NCBI GenBank assembly: GCA_028691595.1
Contig: JAQUZA010000003.1
Coordinates: 1-34,012 of the forward strand
Source: Candidatus Rifleibacteriota bacterium
GTDB lineage: Bacteria; Muiribacteriota; Ozemobacteria; Ozemobacterales; Ozemobacteraceae
Length of the DNA: 34,012 nucleotides
Direction: 5' to 3'
In this document: piece after piece, positions 15,994 through 24,112 of the stretch
How positions within the stretch are numbered: the stretch's first letter is position 1
Layout of the letters: each line of letters begins with the position of its first letter
Program-made: the position numbers and the translations under genes
The notes under the pieces: model-generated
The model's database searches: none
Told to the model about the DNA's origin: nothing
The model's input: the letters and a program-made list of their open reading frames with translations, nothing else

Positions 15994-16815
15994 ATGAAAC
16001 TTTATATTGTTGCAGATATGGAAGGCATTGCCGGCGTGGTTGCAGAGACCCAGACCGGAGGGAATTCTTCTTATTTTGAGGCGGCCCGGTTGCAGTATAC
16101 CCGTGAAATCAGGGCGGTTTGCGAGTCTGCCATCAGCGCTGGCGTTGAAGAAGTTTATGTTAATGATTTTCATGGTAATGGTCTCACGGTGCAAACCGAG
16201 ATGCTGCCCCGTGAAGTAATGGTGATTCGTGGTGGTTTCAGACCCACTTCAGGGTTTGATCTGTTAGATTCAACTTTCACCGGGCTGGTTCTGCTTGGCA
16301 TTCATGCCAGAACCGGCACTTATGGCGGCGTTCTGCCACATACCTATTCGAACAAGGTTTCTTTTGAAATTTTTGGTCAGCCGGTTGGTGAGTTCGATAT
16401 TCTTGCTCTGGTGGCAGGCGAAATGAAAGTGCCAACTCTTCTGATCAGTGGTGATTCGAAGTCTGTTGAGCAGGCGGGCACCAACATGCCTTCAACTCAC
16501 ACTGTAATTACCAAATACTCAATTGGTTCTGACGGAGCTTTGTGTGTGCATCCTGACCGGGTATGTGAACAATTACGCGATGAAACCAGGCGGGCCCTGA
16601 AAAATGTTGCTTCAATCGAGCCATCGCAGATTTCGGGGCCGACGCAACTGACAATTAAGTTACATGATGTCAGTCTTTCGCCGCGCCTCGAATGGATTCC
16701 CGGTGTTAAAAAGACTGGCGATGCAACTTTTGAATTTACCGGAGCAAACATGAAGTCGATCGCCAATCTTGTATATGGTGTTGCAACTCTGGTAGAGGCA
16801 AAATTCACCGGTTAA
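15994..16815 (+). CDS. dppA: M55 family D-aminopeptidase, DppA-like
   Basis: M55 enzymes are zinc D-aminopeptidases that remove D-amino acids from short peptides. The 273-residue protein keeps all the metal-site residues known from Bacillus DppA at the same positions: Asp8 and Glu10 in the ADMEG motif, His60 (NDFHGNG), His104 (GIHAR) and Glu133 (GEFD). A ribosome site (GGGAGAG) precedes ATG 15994. There is no signal peptide, so it acts in the cytoplasm. It stands alone, divergent from uvrB and convergent with the sigma-54 activator; no dipeptide transporter genes are nearby. Confidence 0.93.
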   Translation: MKLYIVADMEGIAGVVAETQTGGNSSYFEAARLQYTREIRAVCESAISAGVEEVYVNDFHGNGLTVQTEMLPREVMVIRGGFRPTSGFDLLDSTFTGLVLLGIHARTGTYGGVLPHTYSNKVSFEIFGQPVGEFDILALVAGEMKVPTLLISGDSKSVEQAGTNMPSTHTVITKYSIGSDGALCVHPDRVCEQLRDETRRALKNVASIEPSQISGPTQLTIKLHDVSLSPRLEWIPGVKKTGDATFEFTGANMKSIANLVYGVATLVEAKFTG

Positions 16816-16820
16816 CCGGT

Positions 16821-18281
16821 TTAACCCCTGATTTTATCAAGCCCCAGCTGTTTTATCTTGCGTTGCAGAGTTCTGCGGCTGATCTGCAGTGCCGCTGAAG
16901 TTTTTGAAACATTGAAGTTGTGCTTCTGCAGCTGAGCTGAGAGGATTTCTCGTTCAGCGCAGGCCATAAGCTCATCAAAAGAGCCGTTTTCCGGCATCGA
17001 AGCCCTGAATTTGTTCTGCATTGCCGCTTCTTTGATTCCGGCCGGCAGATGATCAGGCTCTATTGTTTCGTCAGCGAGAACGACGGCACGTTTGAGGGCA
17101 TTTTCAAGCTCCCGGATGTTTCCCGGCCAGTTGTATTCATGCAGAATTCTCCATGATGCAGCACTGATCGCTGGTGAAGTGCGATTGTTTTGCGCAGCAA
17201 ACCGCTGGAGAAAGTGCTTAACAAGTGATGGCAGGTCTTCTTTGCGTTCTCTCAAGGGCGGCAGCGAAATTGTCATTTCGTTGATGCGGTAATAGAGGTC
17301 ATGTCTGAAGGCTCCGGTTTTGGCCATTTCGAGCATGTCTCTATTTGTGGCAGCGATTATCCGGCAGTCAACCGAAACTGGTCTGGTGCCGCCAACTCTG
17401 TAAAACTGTTGTTCCTGCAAAACCCGCAGAAGTTTGACCTGGGTGTTGAGAGAGGTTTCGGTTATTTCATCAAGAAAAATGGTGCCATGGTTGGCAATCT
17501 CGAAATAGCCGGGTTTTTGCGAACCCGCACCAGTAAAAGCGCCCTTCTCGTAGCCGAACAGTTCGCTTTCAATAATTGAATCTGGCAATGCTCCGCAGTT
17601 AACCGGAATAAAACTGTTGCCGGCACGGTCAGACAAAGAATGAATGGCGTGAGCTACGAGTTCTTTGCCGGTGCCGCTTTCGCCCTGAATGAGAATCGAC
17701 AGATTACTGCCGCTTATTTTTTTAAGGCATGAAAACATCGAGCGCATGGTTTCTGATTGCCCGATAATACCCCCAAACGATATGTCGCCGGCGGAGTCTT
17801 CATAGTTTTCCATCTGGGAGGCACTATTTACACTGCCGACCCGGGCCGGCGACAGTTCAACTGCCTTTTTTCGGGCAATTCCTGTCAGCCAGGCCGGAAA
17901 AAAGTCAACGAGTTGTTGTATCTCGTTCTCGAAAAGGCGTAATCTTCGGCCTTCCCGCCATATCTGGCCAGCCATTTCCTCTTTGCCAATGCTGGTGATT
18001 GAGTCGCCAAATTTTTCTACCAGGTTTTTCATTACAATCAGGTAGGGCAGGTGCCGGTCTGGAATCTGGGGAGCACTTTTGTCTTCGAGCCCGATGCTGG
18101 CAAGAACCCGGCGGCGCATTTCGGGCGGCATTGCCAGCCCGAAGTTTACCGCAAGTTTGCTGACGCTGTCAGATTTAAGCTGATCAAACAGGGCATCGAC
18201 CTGCTTAAGAACCGGCGGCGAAAACTGAGCCAGAAAATCGCCCGCCAGTTCTTTCAGGTGGTCACTTCTGGACATCAGCAT
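16821..18281 (-). CDS. Sigma-54-dependent transcriptional activator
   Basis: This enhancer-binding protein should remodel sigma-54 RNA polymerase with ATP. In its 486 residues are Walker A GESGTGK (201-207), the sigma-54-contacting GAFTGA loop (247-252), Walker B TIFLDEI, and a C-terminal Fis-type helix-turn-helix (VSKTSAALQISRRTLQRKIK). The N-terminal region (about 1-160) is not a receiver, PAS, GAF or FHA domain that I can recognise; it is helical and presumably senses a signal or a partner. Its start overlaps the upstream zinc-ribbon/TPR gene by 20 bases, so the two are translationally coupled. Targets are unknown, and no clear -24/-12 promoter was found in the window. Confidence 0.92.
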   Translation of the reverse strand: MLMSRSDHLKELAGDFLAQFSPPVLKQVDALFDQLKSDSVSKLAVNFGLAMPPEMRRRVLASIGLEDKSAPQIPDRHLPYLIVMKNLVEKFGDSITSIGKEEMAGQIWREGRRLRLFENEIQQLVDFFPAWLTGIARKKAVELSPARVGSVNSASQMENYEDSAGDISFGGIIGQSETMRSMFSCLKKISGSNLSILIQGESGTGKELVAHAIHSLSDRAGNSFIPVNCGALPDSIIESELFGYEKGAFTGAGSQKPGYFEIANHGTIFLDEITETSLNTQVKLLRVLQEQQFYRVGGTRPVSVDCRIIAATNRDMLEMAKTGAFRHDLYYRINEMTISLPPLRERKEDLPSLVKHFLQRFAAQNNRTSPAISAASWRILHEYNWPGNIRELENALKRAVVLADETIEPDHLPAGIKEAAMQNKFRASMPENGSFDELMACAEREILSAQLQKHNFNVSKTSAALQISRRTLQRKIKQLGLDKIRG

Positions 18282-19065
18282 CTCTTGGCTTGAGAAGTTC
18301 AGCGGGGATGGTTGCTTTGAGAGTTTTTAGAAAGTGAATGGCGGTTTTATCACCGGGGTTGGCTTCAAGGCTTTTCAGGTATGCTTCTTTTGCCTCGGCG
18401 GTTTTTCCGGCTTCCATTCTAACTCTACCAAGCCAGTTCCAGGCATCATGATTCATCGGGTTTGCCTTGGTTGCTTCTTCAAAAAGGGTGGCGGCCCCGG
18501 TTTTATTTTTCTGGCTGTAAAACAGATATCCCCATTTGCGCAGGGCAACCGAGAGATAAGCATTTGCCGTAGATTTTTTCTTGCTTTCGGGGAATTTGCT
18601 GATAAATTCACGCCAGGTTTCGGCCTCGCGTGAGAAGAAATTCATGCGGTGCAGCAGCATGGCGCGTTTATAAGTCAGCTTTTCTTCGTCTTCAGGCTTC
18701 TGTTTGAGAAGATGGGCGATTTTCATCAGTTCTTTTTCGATTCTGGCGCGCTCAGACTGGCCGAGTCTAAGTTGTTCGCGGGTTTCTGAGGCAATACGCC
18801 CCAATACTCTCATTTCTGCGAGTGGTGCGTTGCAATTGATACAGAAATCTTTGTCAGCGGGGTTTTCAGTGTTGCAATCAAGGCAAAGATTCAAGGCCAG
18901 CATGCAGTTCTTGCAGTTTGTGGCATCAGCTTTATTTATGGTTTTGCATTCGTAGCAGACGTTACGCTGGGCAAAAGCATCGGTGGCAGCGAAGAGAAAA
19001 AGACAAACTGCAAGCAGTGTGAAAAGAGTGGTTCGGGTAGACTTAGAGCGCAGAGAAAAAGTCAT
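18262..19065 (-). CDS. Exported double zinc-ribbon and TPR protein
   Basis: The 267-residue protein starts at ATG 19065 (GGAG 7 bases upstream; ATG 19077 is an alternative). A signal peptide (TTLFTLLAVCLFLFAATDAFA) ends at about residue 32. Immediately after it come two zinc ribbons: Cys 37/40 with 51/54 and Cys 61/64 with 75/78, each CxxC-x10-CxxC. The rest is helical with TPR repeats near the C-terminus (DAWNWLGRVRMEAGKTAEAK). Zinc ribbons outside the cytoplasm are unusual. It overlaps both the upstream GNAT-like gene and the downstream sigma-54 activator. A protein-interaction or sensing role is inference. Confidence 0.82.
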   Translation of the reverse strand: MTFSLRSKSTRTTLFTLLAVCLFLFAATDAFAQRNVCYECKTINKADATNCKNCMLALNLCLDCNTENPADKDFCINCNAPLAEMRVLGRIASETREQLRLGQSERARIEKELMKIAHLLKQKPEDEEKLTYKRAMLLHRMNFFSREAETWREFISKFPESKKKSTANAYLSVALRKWGYLFYSQKNKTGAATLFEEATKANPMNHDAWNWLGRVRMEAGKTAEAKEAYLKSLEANPGDKTAIHFLKTLKATIPAELLKPRDADVQK

Positions 19066-19885
19066 GGTAAACTCCATCGTTGATTGGGATCAAATCAGCG
19101 GCTTCGCAGGCCCTGTCGCTGAGTAGAATGCGACCTGGCAGCAGTGATGCCGCAGTTTTCAGGACAGATGAAACAACATCTTTCTCGGGTTTGCAGTCAC
19201 CCTTTTTAAAGATAAACCACTCGCGCCCGTCGTGGCAGGCGAGAAATGTCAGGTCTTTTTTGTAGATTTCGAAGGTTGCGGGCTTGCTGTGACGAAAGAC
19301 CGCGTAATCTGCCCCAAGATAGGCCCGCTGCATAAGATAAGCCGGGGGCAGGGGAGAACCGAGAAAAGGATGCAGGTTAAGCCCGGCAATCTCGTCGGGG
19401 TGAAGAACCACTCTCTCATTTCTGAGAATTTTGCCATGCTCGGCAGCAGAGATGTCAGCATAGCGATAATTGCGATCAGGGCGCATTCCTAGCATTGCAA
19501 GTTCTTCGCTGATTTTGCTGCTTTCAGCGAAGATTATCATTCCCGAACATTCTCTTTTTTTGGCTTCACGGCTTAGGCCTTCGAGAAGAAGCCGGGCAAC
19601 CTTCGGGTGACGATAATTTTCGTGAATTCGCCAGCCAATTATCGAAGCTTCGCCCGAAGGCTGCTTGACAAGATCGGCATGGGCAAAGATCAACGAGTTG
19701 TAGGCGAGCACCCATGAAGAGCCGGGGCTGCGAAAAACGATTTTGGCGTGCATGCGGCATGTTTCGCTACGGTCAAACCACGACCCTTCGAGAACCTCAG
19801 AACAGCAATGCATGTCTACGACGGCTTCTGGGTCTTCTTCGTAAGAAAAGGCTCTGAATTCAAGTTTATTAAAAATTTCCTGCAT
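19043..19885 (-). CDS. GNAT-like acetyltransferase domain protein
   Basis: This 280-residue protein has an N-terminal GNAT-like fold: a strand (GEASIIGWRIHENYRHPKV) followed by the helix ARLLLEGLSREAKKRECSG and a MIIFAESSK strand correspond to motif A and B positions. The usual Q/RxxGxG/A acetyl-CoA loop is degraded to RHPKVA, so catalytic activity is uncertain. The C-terminal 130 residues are unassigned. It is the first gene of a three-gene overlapping operon with the zinc-ribbon/TPR protein and the sigma-54 activator. Confidence 0.65.
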   Translation of the reverse strand: MQEIFNKLEFRAFSYEEDPEAVVDMHCCSEVLEGSWFDRSETCRMHAKIVFRSPGSSWVLAYNSLIFAHADLVKQPSGEASIIGWRIHENYRHPKVARLLLEGLSREAKKRECSGMIIFAESSKISEELAMLGMRPDRNYRYADISAAEHGKILRNERVVLHPDEIAGLNLHPFLGSPLPPAYLMQRAYLGADYAVFRHSKPATFEIYKKDLTFLACHDGREWFIFKKGDCKPEKDVVSSVLKTAASLLPGRILLSDRACEAADLIPINDGVYHDFFSAL

Positions 19886-20010
19886 AATGATTTCCTGTTG
19901 GTCTGACTACATCTTTAACGATTTTCAGGGCAAAAAGTCAAGCTGTAAACAACCTTCTGTTAACGCTTGTGAGAATAACGCCGATACATAGGTGAATTGT
20001 AATTCGACTT

Positions 20011-21567
20011 ATGCGAGGTAATGGCTTGTCTGGAATCAACGAAATTGTTCCGCTGATACTCAGTGAAGGCATATTTTTTGTTCTGCTGCTGGTTTTAATA
20101 ATAGGTTGGCGAGGCTTTTTGCGAGTGATGGCACGGCGCAGCGGGGCGAATGAAGGAACCTTCTGGAATGCCATTTCCATGCCCGGCTATCTTATGGCGG
20201 CATCATTGCCATTTTATATTTATTGCCGGCTGCGTGATTTTGATTTTTTCAGACCGGAAGTTTTTGCGCTGGCTCAATTACTGTTAAACGCTTCTCTTGT
20301 TCTGCTGATCGGCGAAATTCTCTTTTTCGGAGCCCTGCGCAGCTATTCACAGCGCAAGTCAGGGCAGGAGTTTCCGAGTATTTTCAGGCAGCTTTTAAAG
20401 AGTCTGGTATATCTGATTCTTATACTGTCGTTTCTATCTAATACCTACAAAATTGACATTACCCCCTTGTTGACCACTTCAGCGGTTTTTACAATGGTTC
20501 TCGGTCTTGCTCTTCAGGATGTGCTCGGCAACCTGTTTGCCGGTTTGTCGGTTCACATTTCCCCCCCGTTCAGAATTGGTGACTGGATAAAGATCAACGG
20601 TTATTTTGGCCGTGTCGAAGAATCAAACTGGCGGGCAACCACCTTGCGTCAGTCTAATATGGGTCTGGTGGTCATCCCAAATAATCATATTTCCAAAAAT
20701 GAAATAATCAATTACTCAGATAATTCCGGTTCAATGTTCAGTGAGCTGACAGTCGGGCTTCCATACGGAGTTTCGCCTGAAAGGCTTCGTAGAATACTAC
20801 TGGCGGCAGCAAGACAGGTTGAAGAGATTTATCAGCGGCCGACTCCAAGCGTTATCATTACCAGGTTTGGTGAATCGGCAATTGATTACAAAATCAGGTT
20901 CTGGCAATCGAATGATGATCGACCCGATAAAATTCTTGATCAACTCTCATCGCGTATCTGGTATAGATTGAAGCGTGAAGGTCTGTCGATACCTTTTCCC
21001 ATCAGAGATGTCTATGTTCACCATGAACAGGACGATCATCAGAAGGTCATCGAGCACCGCCTCAGCCTTATCGCCGGGGTCGATTTTATCGCCGCCCTTG
21101 ACCAGAAGCTCAAAGTTCTGGTTGCCGAAAGGCTTGAAGAATGCTGGTATGAGACTGGTGAGCACGTGGTTACCGAAGGGGCTTTTGATACCGACTTTTT
21201 TATAATTGACCGTGGCAGGGTGCAGGTTTTTGTCGCCAGTGCCGGCCAGAAGGCTGTTGCAGAGCTTGGAGAAGGAGAGTTCTTCGGAGAAATGTCATTG
21301 CTTACGGGCGAAAAGCGCTCTGCTTCCGTTGTCGCCAAGACCGAAATACGCCTGCTTAAGTTGAATCGGGATACGATGGGCCGTCTGCTCAGCGAAGACA
21401 GTCAGCTGGCAGAAAATTTGAGCAAGACTCTGGCAGAAAGAAGCAACAGAACCAGTCAGATGGTTGCCAGCCATCATGAAAGCAAGGTCGTCAGCCAGAA
21501 ACAGGTTGACGAAAACGCTGCCAAAGCCGCTATTTTGCGGCGAATTCGTGGTTTCTTCAAGCTATGA
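20011..21567 (+). CDS. MscS-family channel with C-terminal cyclic-nucleotide-binding domain
   Basis: The 518-residue inner-membrane protein has about five hydrophobic helices in residues 10-190. The last is the MscS pore helix and following beta domain (TMVLGLALQDVLGNLFAGL, PFRIGDWIKI, VVIPNNHISKNEIINYS). Residues about 360-480 form a cyclic-nucleotide-binding domain: VVTEGAFDTDFFIIDRGRVQ, then GEFFGEMSLLTGEKRSASV with the phosphate-binding Glu and Arg kept. Such fusions are the bCNG channels, which may be ligand- rather than tension-gated. ATG 20011 lacks a ribosome site; TTG 20026, with GAGG upstream, is an alternative start. The gene is divergent from the GNAT-like gene. Confidence 0.92.
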   Translation: MRGNGLSGINEIVPLILSEGIFFVLLLVLIIGWRGFLRVMARRSGANEGTFWNAISMPGYLMAASLPFYIYCRLRDFDFFRPEVFALAQLLLNASLVLLIGEILFFGALRSYSQRKSGQEFPSIFRQLLKSLVYLILILSFLSNTYKIDITPLLTTSAVFTMVLGLALQDVLGNLFAGLSVHISPPFRIGDWIKINGYFGRVEESNWRATTLRQSNMGLVVIPNNHISKNEIINYSDNSGSMFSELTVGLPYGVSPERLRRILLAAARQVEEIYQRPTPSVIITRFGESAIDYKIRFWQSNDDRPDKILDQLSSRIWYRLKREGLSIPFPIRDVYVHHEQDDHQKVIEHRLSLIAGVDFIAALDQKLKVLVAERLEECWYETGEHVVTEGAFDTDFFIIDRGRVQVFVASAGQKAVAELGEGEFFGEMSLLTGEKRSASVVAKTEIRLLKLNRDTMGRLLSEDSQLAENLSKTLAERSNRTSQMVASHHESKVVSQKQVDENAAKAAILRRIRGFFKL

Positions 21568-21597
21568 ACGGCCGCGTGATGTAAATTCTTGAGAATT

Positions 21598-21615
21598 ATT
21601 CCCGCGAAGGCGGGG
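21598..21615. repeat. REP-like palindrome
   Basis: CCCGC-GAAG-GCGGG follows the mscS-type gene by about 30 bases. It resembles the ATTCCCGC...GCGGG palindromes common between bacterial genes. A second, inverted-type palindrome (GGATTCCCGCTTGC at 21635-21648) lies downstream and is interrupted by the mobile element. Confidence 0.6.
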
Positions 21616-21648
21616 CTAAAAGCAGGCAAGCACTGGATTCCCGCTTGC

Positions 21649-21877
21649 GGGTCTGTCTATTTATTCTCCCATGAAAAGTGATTTAAGGATTATTAAATAA
21701 TGTTCTCCGGTTCGACGGCGCAGCTATCAGCCGGGTTACTTTTTCTTCAGCGATTCCTCACTTCGTTCGTCACAAGCTTACGAAAAAGTAATCCCGTCTT
21801 CTATCTGCACCTGGTGAAGGCTTAAAACTGGTTTCTATTAAATTAAGCATCAAATTACTGATTAAATCGACAGACCC
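21649..21877. mobile_element. MITE-like element, copy 2 (229 bp)
   Basis: This is the second copy of the element at 1051-1245. Terminal inverted repeats: 21649-21665 matches the reverse complement of 21861-21877 at 15 of 17 positions (GGGTCTGTC outer end). It is flanked by TTGC direct repeats at 21645-21648 and 21878-21881. The 21680-21735 block matches copy 1 with one mismatch in 56 bases. The centre has an extra hairpin (TTACTTTTTC around 21736 pairing with GAAAAAGTAA at 21782-21791). No transposase is encoded. Removing it together with one TTGC restores a REP-like palindrome, GGATTCCCGCTTGCCGGGA. Confidence 0.78.
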
Positions 21878-21881
21878 TTGC

Positions 21882-22028
21882 CGGGACGAAGAACCCCCGA
21901 AATTCTTGTGTGACAAAGGCTTAGCAGTTTTTAAACAGGGGTTAAGGCATACCTGTCATTGAACTGGCAGAATTTTATTTCTGGGTGTTCGATATTGTTT
22001 TTGTGATTTGAAAAAAAGCATGAAAATG
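21882..22028. other. Gap before the CxxCxxCC gene
   Basis: There is no gene. A weak hairpin (arms 21953-21958 and 21965-21970) followed by a T-rich stretch could end the mscS-type transcript; otherwise nothing is visible before the promoter at 22029. Confidence 0.3.
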
Positions 22029-22057
22029 TTGACCTGTCGGTAGCCTGGGCATATAAT
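22029..22057 (+). promoter_or_regulatory. Sigma-70 promoter of the CxxCxxCC gene
   Basis: TTGACC (22029-22034) and a perfect TATAAT (22052-22057) are separated by 17 bases. Transcription should start near 22064, leaving a leader of about 26 bases with GGGAG before the ATG at 22090. Confidence 0.85.
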
Positions 22058-22089
22058 TCAAACACCCTGTTTTGTGTGTGGGAGTTCTA

Positions 22090-22416
22090 ATGCAGAAAGT
22101 TTATAAAAAAGTTGTAACTTCTTTTAAAATGCAGGTTAAGCGCCGCTACCTGATGCTTCTGAAAAAGCAGGTCGTTGAAGAGGGGCTTAAACGCCGTCGG
22201 GGTGACTGTCTTGGTTGTGGAGCCTGCTGCAAATCGTCTTTTCCCTGCCCGTTTCTGTATGAAAAAGACGGGATGTTTCTCTGCCGCATACATGAAACCA
22301 AGCCCGATGTCTGCAAAATTTATCCATTCAACGAAGAAGATATGTTTCCGCATACCAAAGACAAATGCGGTTACCATTTCGTCGATGAGATTATCGACGA
22401 AAACGAAAAAAGGTAG
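22090..22416 (+). CDS. CxxCxxCC (YkgJ/UPF0153) zinc/iron-chelating domain protein
   Basis: The 108-residue protein has the family cysteine cluster CLGCGACCKS, followed by PCPFL, FLCRIHETKPDVCKIYPF and a final KCGYHF, which together form the predicted metal-chelating site. The N-terminal 35 residues are basic (MQKVYKKVVTSFKM). ATG 22090 is preferred because it follows GGGAG and the promoter TSS; an upstream in-frame start at 22072 would leave almost no leader. Members are widespread single-domain proteins of unknown role, perhaps metal or Fe-S related. Confidence 0.88.
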   Translation: MQKVYKKVVTSFKMQVKRRYLMLLKKQVVEEGLKRRRGDCLGCGACCKSSFPCPFLYEKDGMFLCRIHETKPDVCKIYPFNEEDMFPHTKDKCGYHFVDEIIDENEKR

Positions 22417-22448
22417 TTACTGCTGATTTGTCAGCCTGATTTGCCATA

Positions 22449-22499
22449 AAATCTGCAGAAGCCCGGCCAGTTTGTTAAAGGCCGGGCTTCTGCAGATTT
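22449..22499. terminator. Bidirectional terminator with 20-bp perfect stem
   Basis: AAATCTGCAGAAGCCCGGCC at 22449-22468 is perfectly complementary to 22480-22499, with an 11-base loop. It lies between the convergent CxxCxxCC gene and pyk and can end both. Confidence 0.85.
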
Positions 22500-22500
22500 G

Positions 22501-23922
22501 TTATTTAATGCGGTGCAGTTTCATCAGGTTGGTGTTGCCTTTAACCCCCAGGGGCACGCCGGCAACGATGACAATGACATCACCGGATTTAACAATACCG
22601 AGTTCTTTTAATGTTTTTTCTGACATGGCGATCATCTCGTCGGTATTGCGCATGTCGCTGACGATAAGCGGATTTACACCCCAGCTGAGGGCAAGGCGGC
22701 GGCAGGTTGCAGCCCGGGGAGTCAAGGCAAAGACCGGAGTTGAAGGATGATACTTTGAAATGTGCAGGGCGGTATTGCCGCTGTGGGTAAAGGGCACAAT
22801 TGCCCTGGCATTAACATTCAGGGCTGCCTCGCACGCTGCGTGTGCCATAACTTCTTCGATGGCATTACCCACCTCAGGGAGCAGGTTGTTGATGCGTTCA
22901 TCATTGCCAACATTGACCTGCTCTGCTTCAGCGGCAATTGCTGCCATCATTTTAACAGCTTCTACCGGGTATCTACCGGCGGCAGTTTCACCTGAGAGCA
23001 TGACTGCATCGGAGCCTTCGATTATGGCGTTAAAAACGTCGGTGGTTTCGGCCCGGGTGGGGCGCTGGCTTTCGATCATTGATTCAAGCATCTGGGTGGC
23101 GGTAATGACGGTTTTGCCGCGTCTGCCGCATTTCTGGAGAAGTTGGCGCTGTACGGCCGGCACCTTTTGAATCGGCATTTCGACTCCGAGGTCACCGCGG
23201 GCAATCATTATCCCTTCACAATTGTCGAGAATTCTGTCTATTTCGCTCAGGGCTTCGGGTTTTTCAATTTTGGCAATGATGCGAACGGGGTTGTCGCCAA
23301 TCAACTGCTGCAGGTCGATTAGATCCTGGGCTTTTCTGACAAAGCTGAGTGCCACAAAGTCGAGTTCATTTTCGATCATGAACTTGAGGTCGAGCTTGTC
23401 TTTTTCGGTAATGGTTGCAATGCTCAGAGCTGCGTTGGGCATGCTCAGCCCCTTCTTGTCCTTCAGGGTGCCGCCATCGGTAACTCTACAGTTTATGCGG
23501 TTTCCTTCAATACTGATGGCTTCGAGGGCCAGGTTGCCGTCGTCGAGAAGAATTGAATTGCCCGGCCTGATGTCTTTGGTCAGGAATGGGTATGAAGTGC
23601 CAATGCCGTTCTGACTGCCTGGTTCATCGGGGTTTTCGCTTAAATAGAAGAGATCGCCGGCTTTTAATTCGATTGGGCCGTTGGCGAATTTGCCAATTCT
23701 GATCTTTGGCCCGCAAAGGTCGCCAAGAATTGCGACGAAGCGGCAGGTTTTTTCGGAAGCCTGCCGTATGGTTTTGATGGCGGTCAGGTGGCTTTCATGC
23801 GTGCCATGGGAAAAGTTGAGGCGAAAGACGTTGACTCCTGCCATAATGAGCTGTTCGACGGTTTCGAGGGCGGAAGATGCCGGGCCAAGGGTGGCAACAA
23901 TGCGCGTTTTTTTTGAGGTCAT
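22501..23922 (-). CDS. pyk: Pyruvate kinase
   Basis: Pyruvate kinase makes pyruvate and ATP from phosphoenolpyruvate and ADP. The 473-residue protein has the family's standard length without the extra C-terminal PEP-utiliser domain. The N-terminal TRIVATLGPAS, substrate loop NFSHGTHE, catalytic IAKIEKPEAL and metal-binding MIARGDLGVE, and ITATQMLESM with SGETAAGRYPVEAV are all clear. The C-terminal allosteric domain is present. A ribosome site (GGAGAG) precedes ATG 23922. It is transcribed alone. Confidence 0.97.
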   Translation of the reverse strand: MTSKKTRIVATLGPASSALETVEQLIMAGVNVFRLNFSHGTHESHLTAIKTIRQASEKTCRFVAILGDLCGPKIRIGKFANGPIELKAGDLFYLSENPDEPGSQNGIGTSYPFLTKDIRPGNSILLDDGNLALEAISIEGNRINCRVTDGGTLKDKKGLSMPNAALSIATITEKDKLDLKFMIENELDFVALSFVRKAQDLIDLQQLIGDNPVRIIAKIEKPEALSEIDRILDNCEGIMIARGDLGVEMPIQKVPAVQRQLLQKCGRRGKTVITATQMLESMIESQRPTRAETTDVFNAIIEGSDAVMLSGETAAGRYPVEAVKMMAAIAAEAEQVNVGNDERINNLLPEVGNAIEEVMAHAACEAALNVNARAIVPFTHSGNTALHISKYHPSTPVFALTPRAATCRRLALSWGVNPLIVSDMRNTDEMIAMSEKTLKELGIVKSGDVIVIVAGVPLGVKGNTNLMKLHRIK

Positions 23923-23981
23923 TTAGTCTCTCCTGCCTACTGGTTACTATTTTAAGGCTTCGGCCTGTCAGCCGCCTGTTT

Positions 23982-23987
23982 TTTATA
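23982..23987 (-). promoter_or_regulatory. Possible extended -10 promoter for pyk
   Basis: The minus strand reads TGCTATAAA, an extended -10 (TG-n-TATAAA), about 60 bases before the pyk start; the -35 region (GTGAAA at 17 bases) is weak. Confidence 0.4.
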
Positions 23988-24055
23988 GCATACACGAGAA
24001 TGATTTTCACTACAAACGGTGCACCTGCAAAAAAAGTTGCTGTTAACGCATGGAT

Positions 24056-24085
24056 TTGCCGATAGACATAGGGAAAAATTATAAA
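24056..24085 (+). promoter_or_regulatory. Candidate promoter of the TPR gene
   Basis: TTGCCG (24056-24061) and TATAAA (24080-24085) are 18 bases apart. Transcription would start near 24092, and AGGAGG at 24101-24106 then precedes ATG 24113. Confidence 0.55.
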
Positions 24086-24112
24086 TTGTTGCCAATAATC
24101 AGGAGGCAAATC

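Noticed and set aside
21720-21745. CAGCCGGGTTAC in copy 2, resembling part of a c-di-GMP-I riboswitch
   Set aside because: The other conserved GEMM segments are missing, and copy 1 differs at this place.
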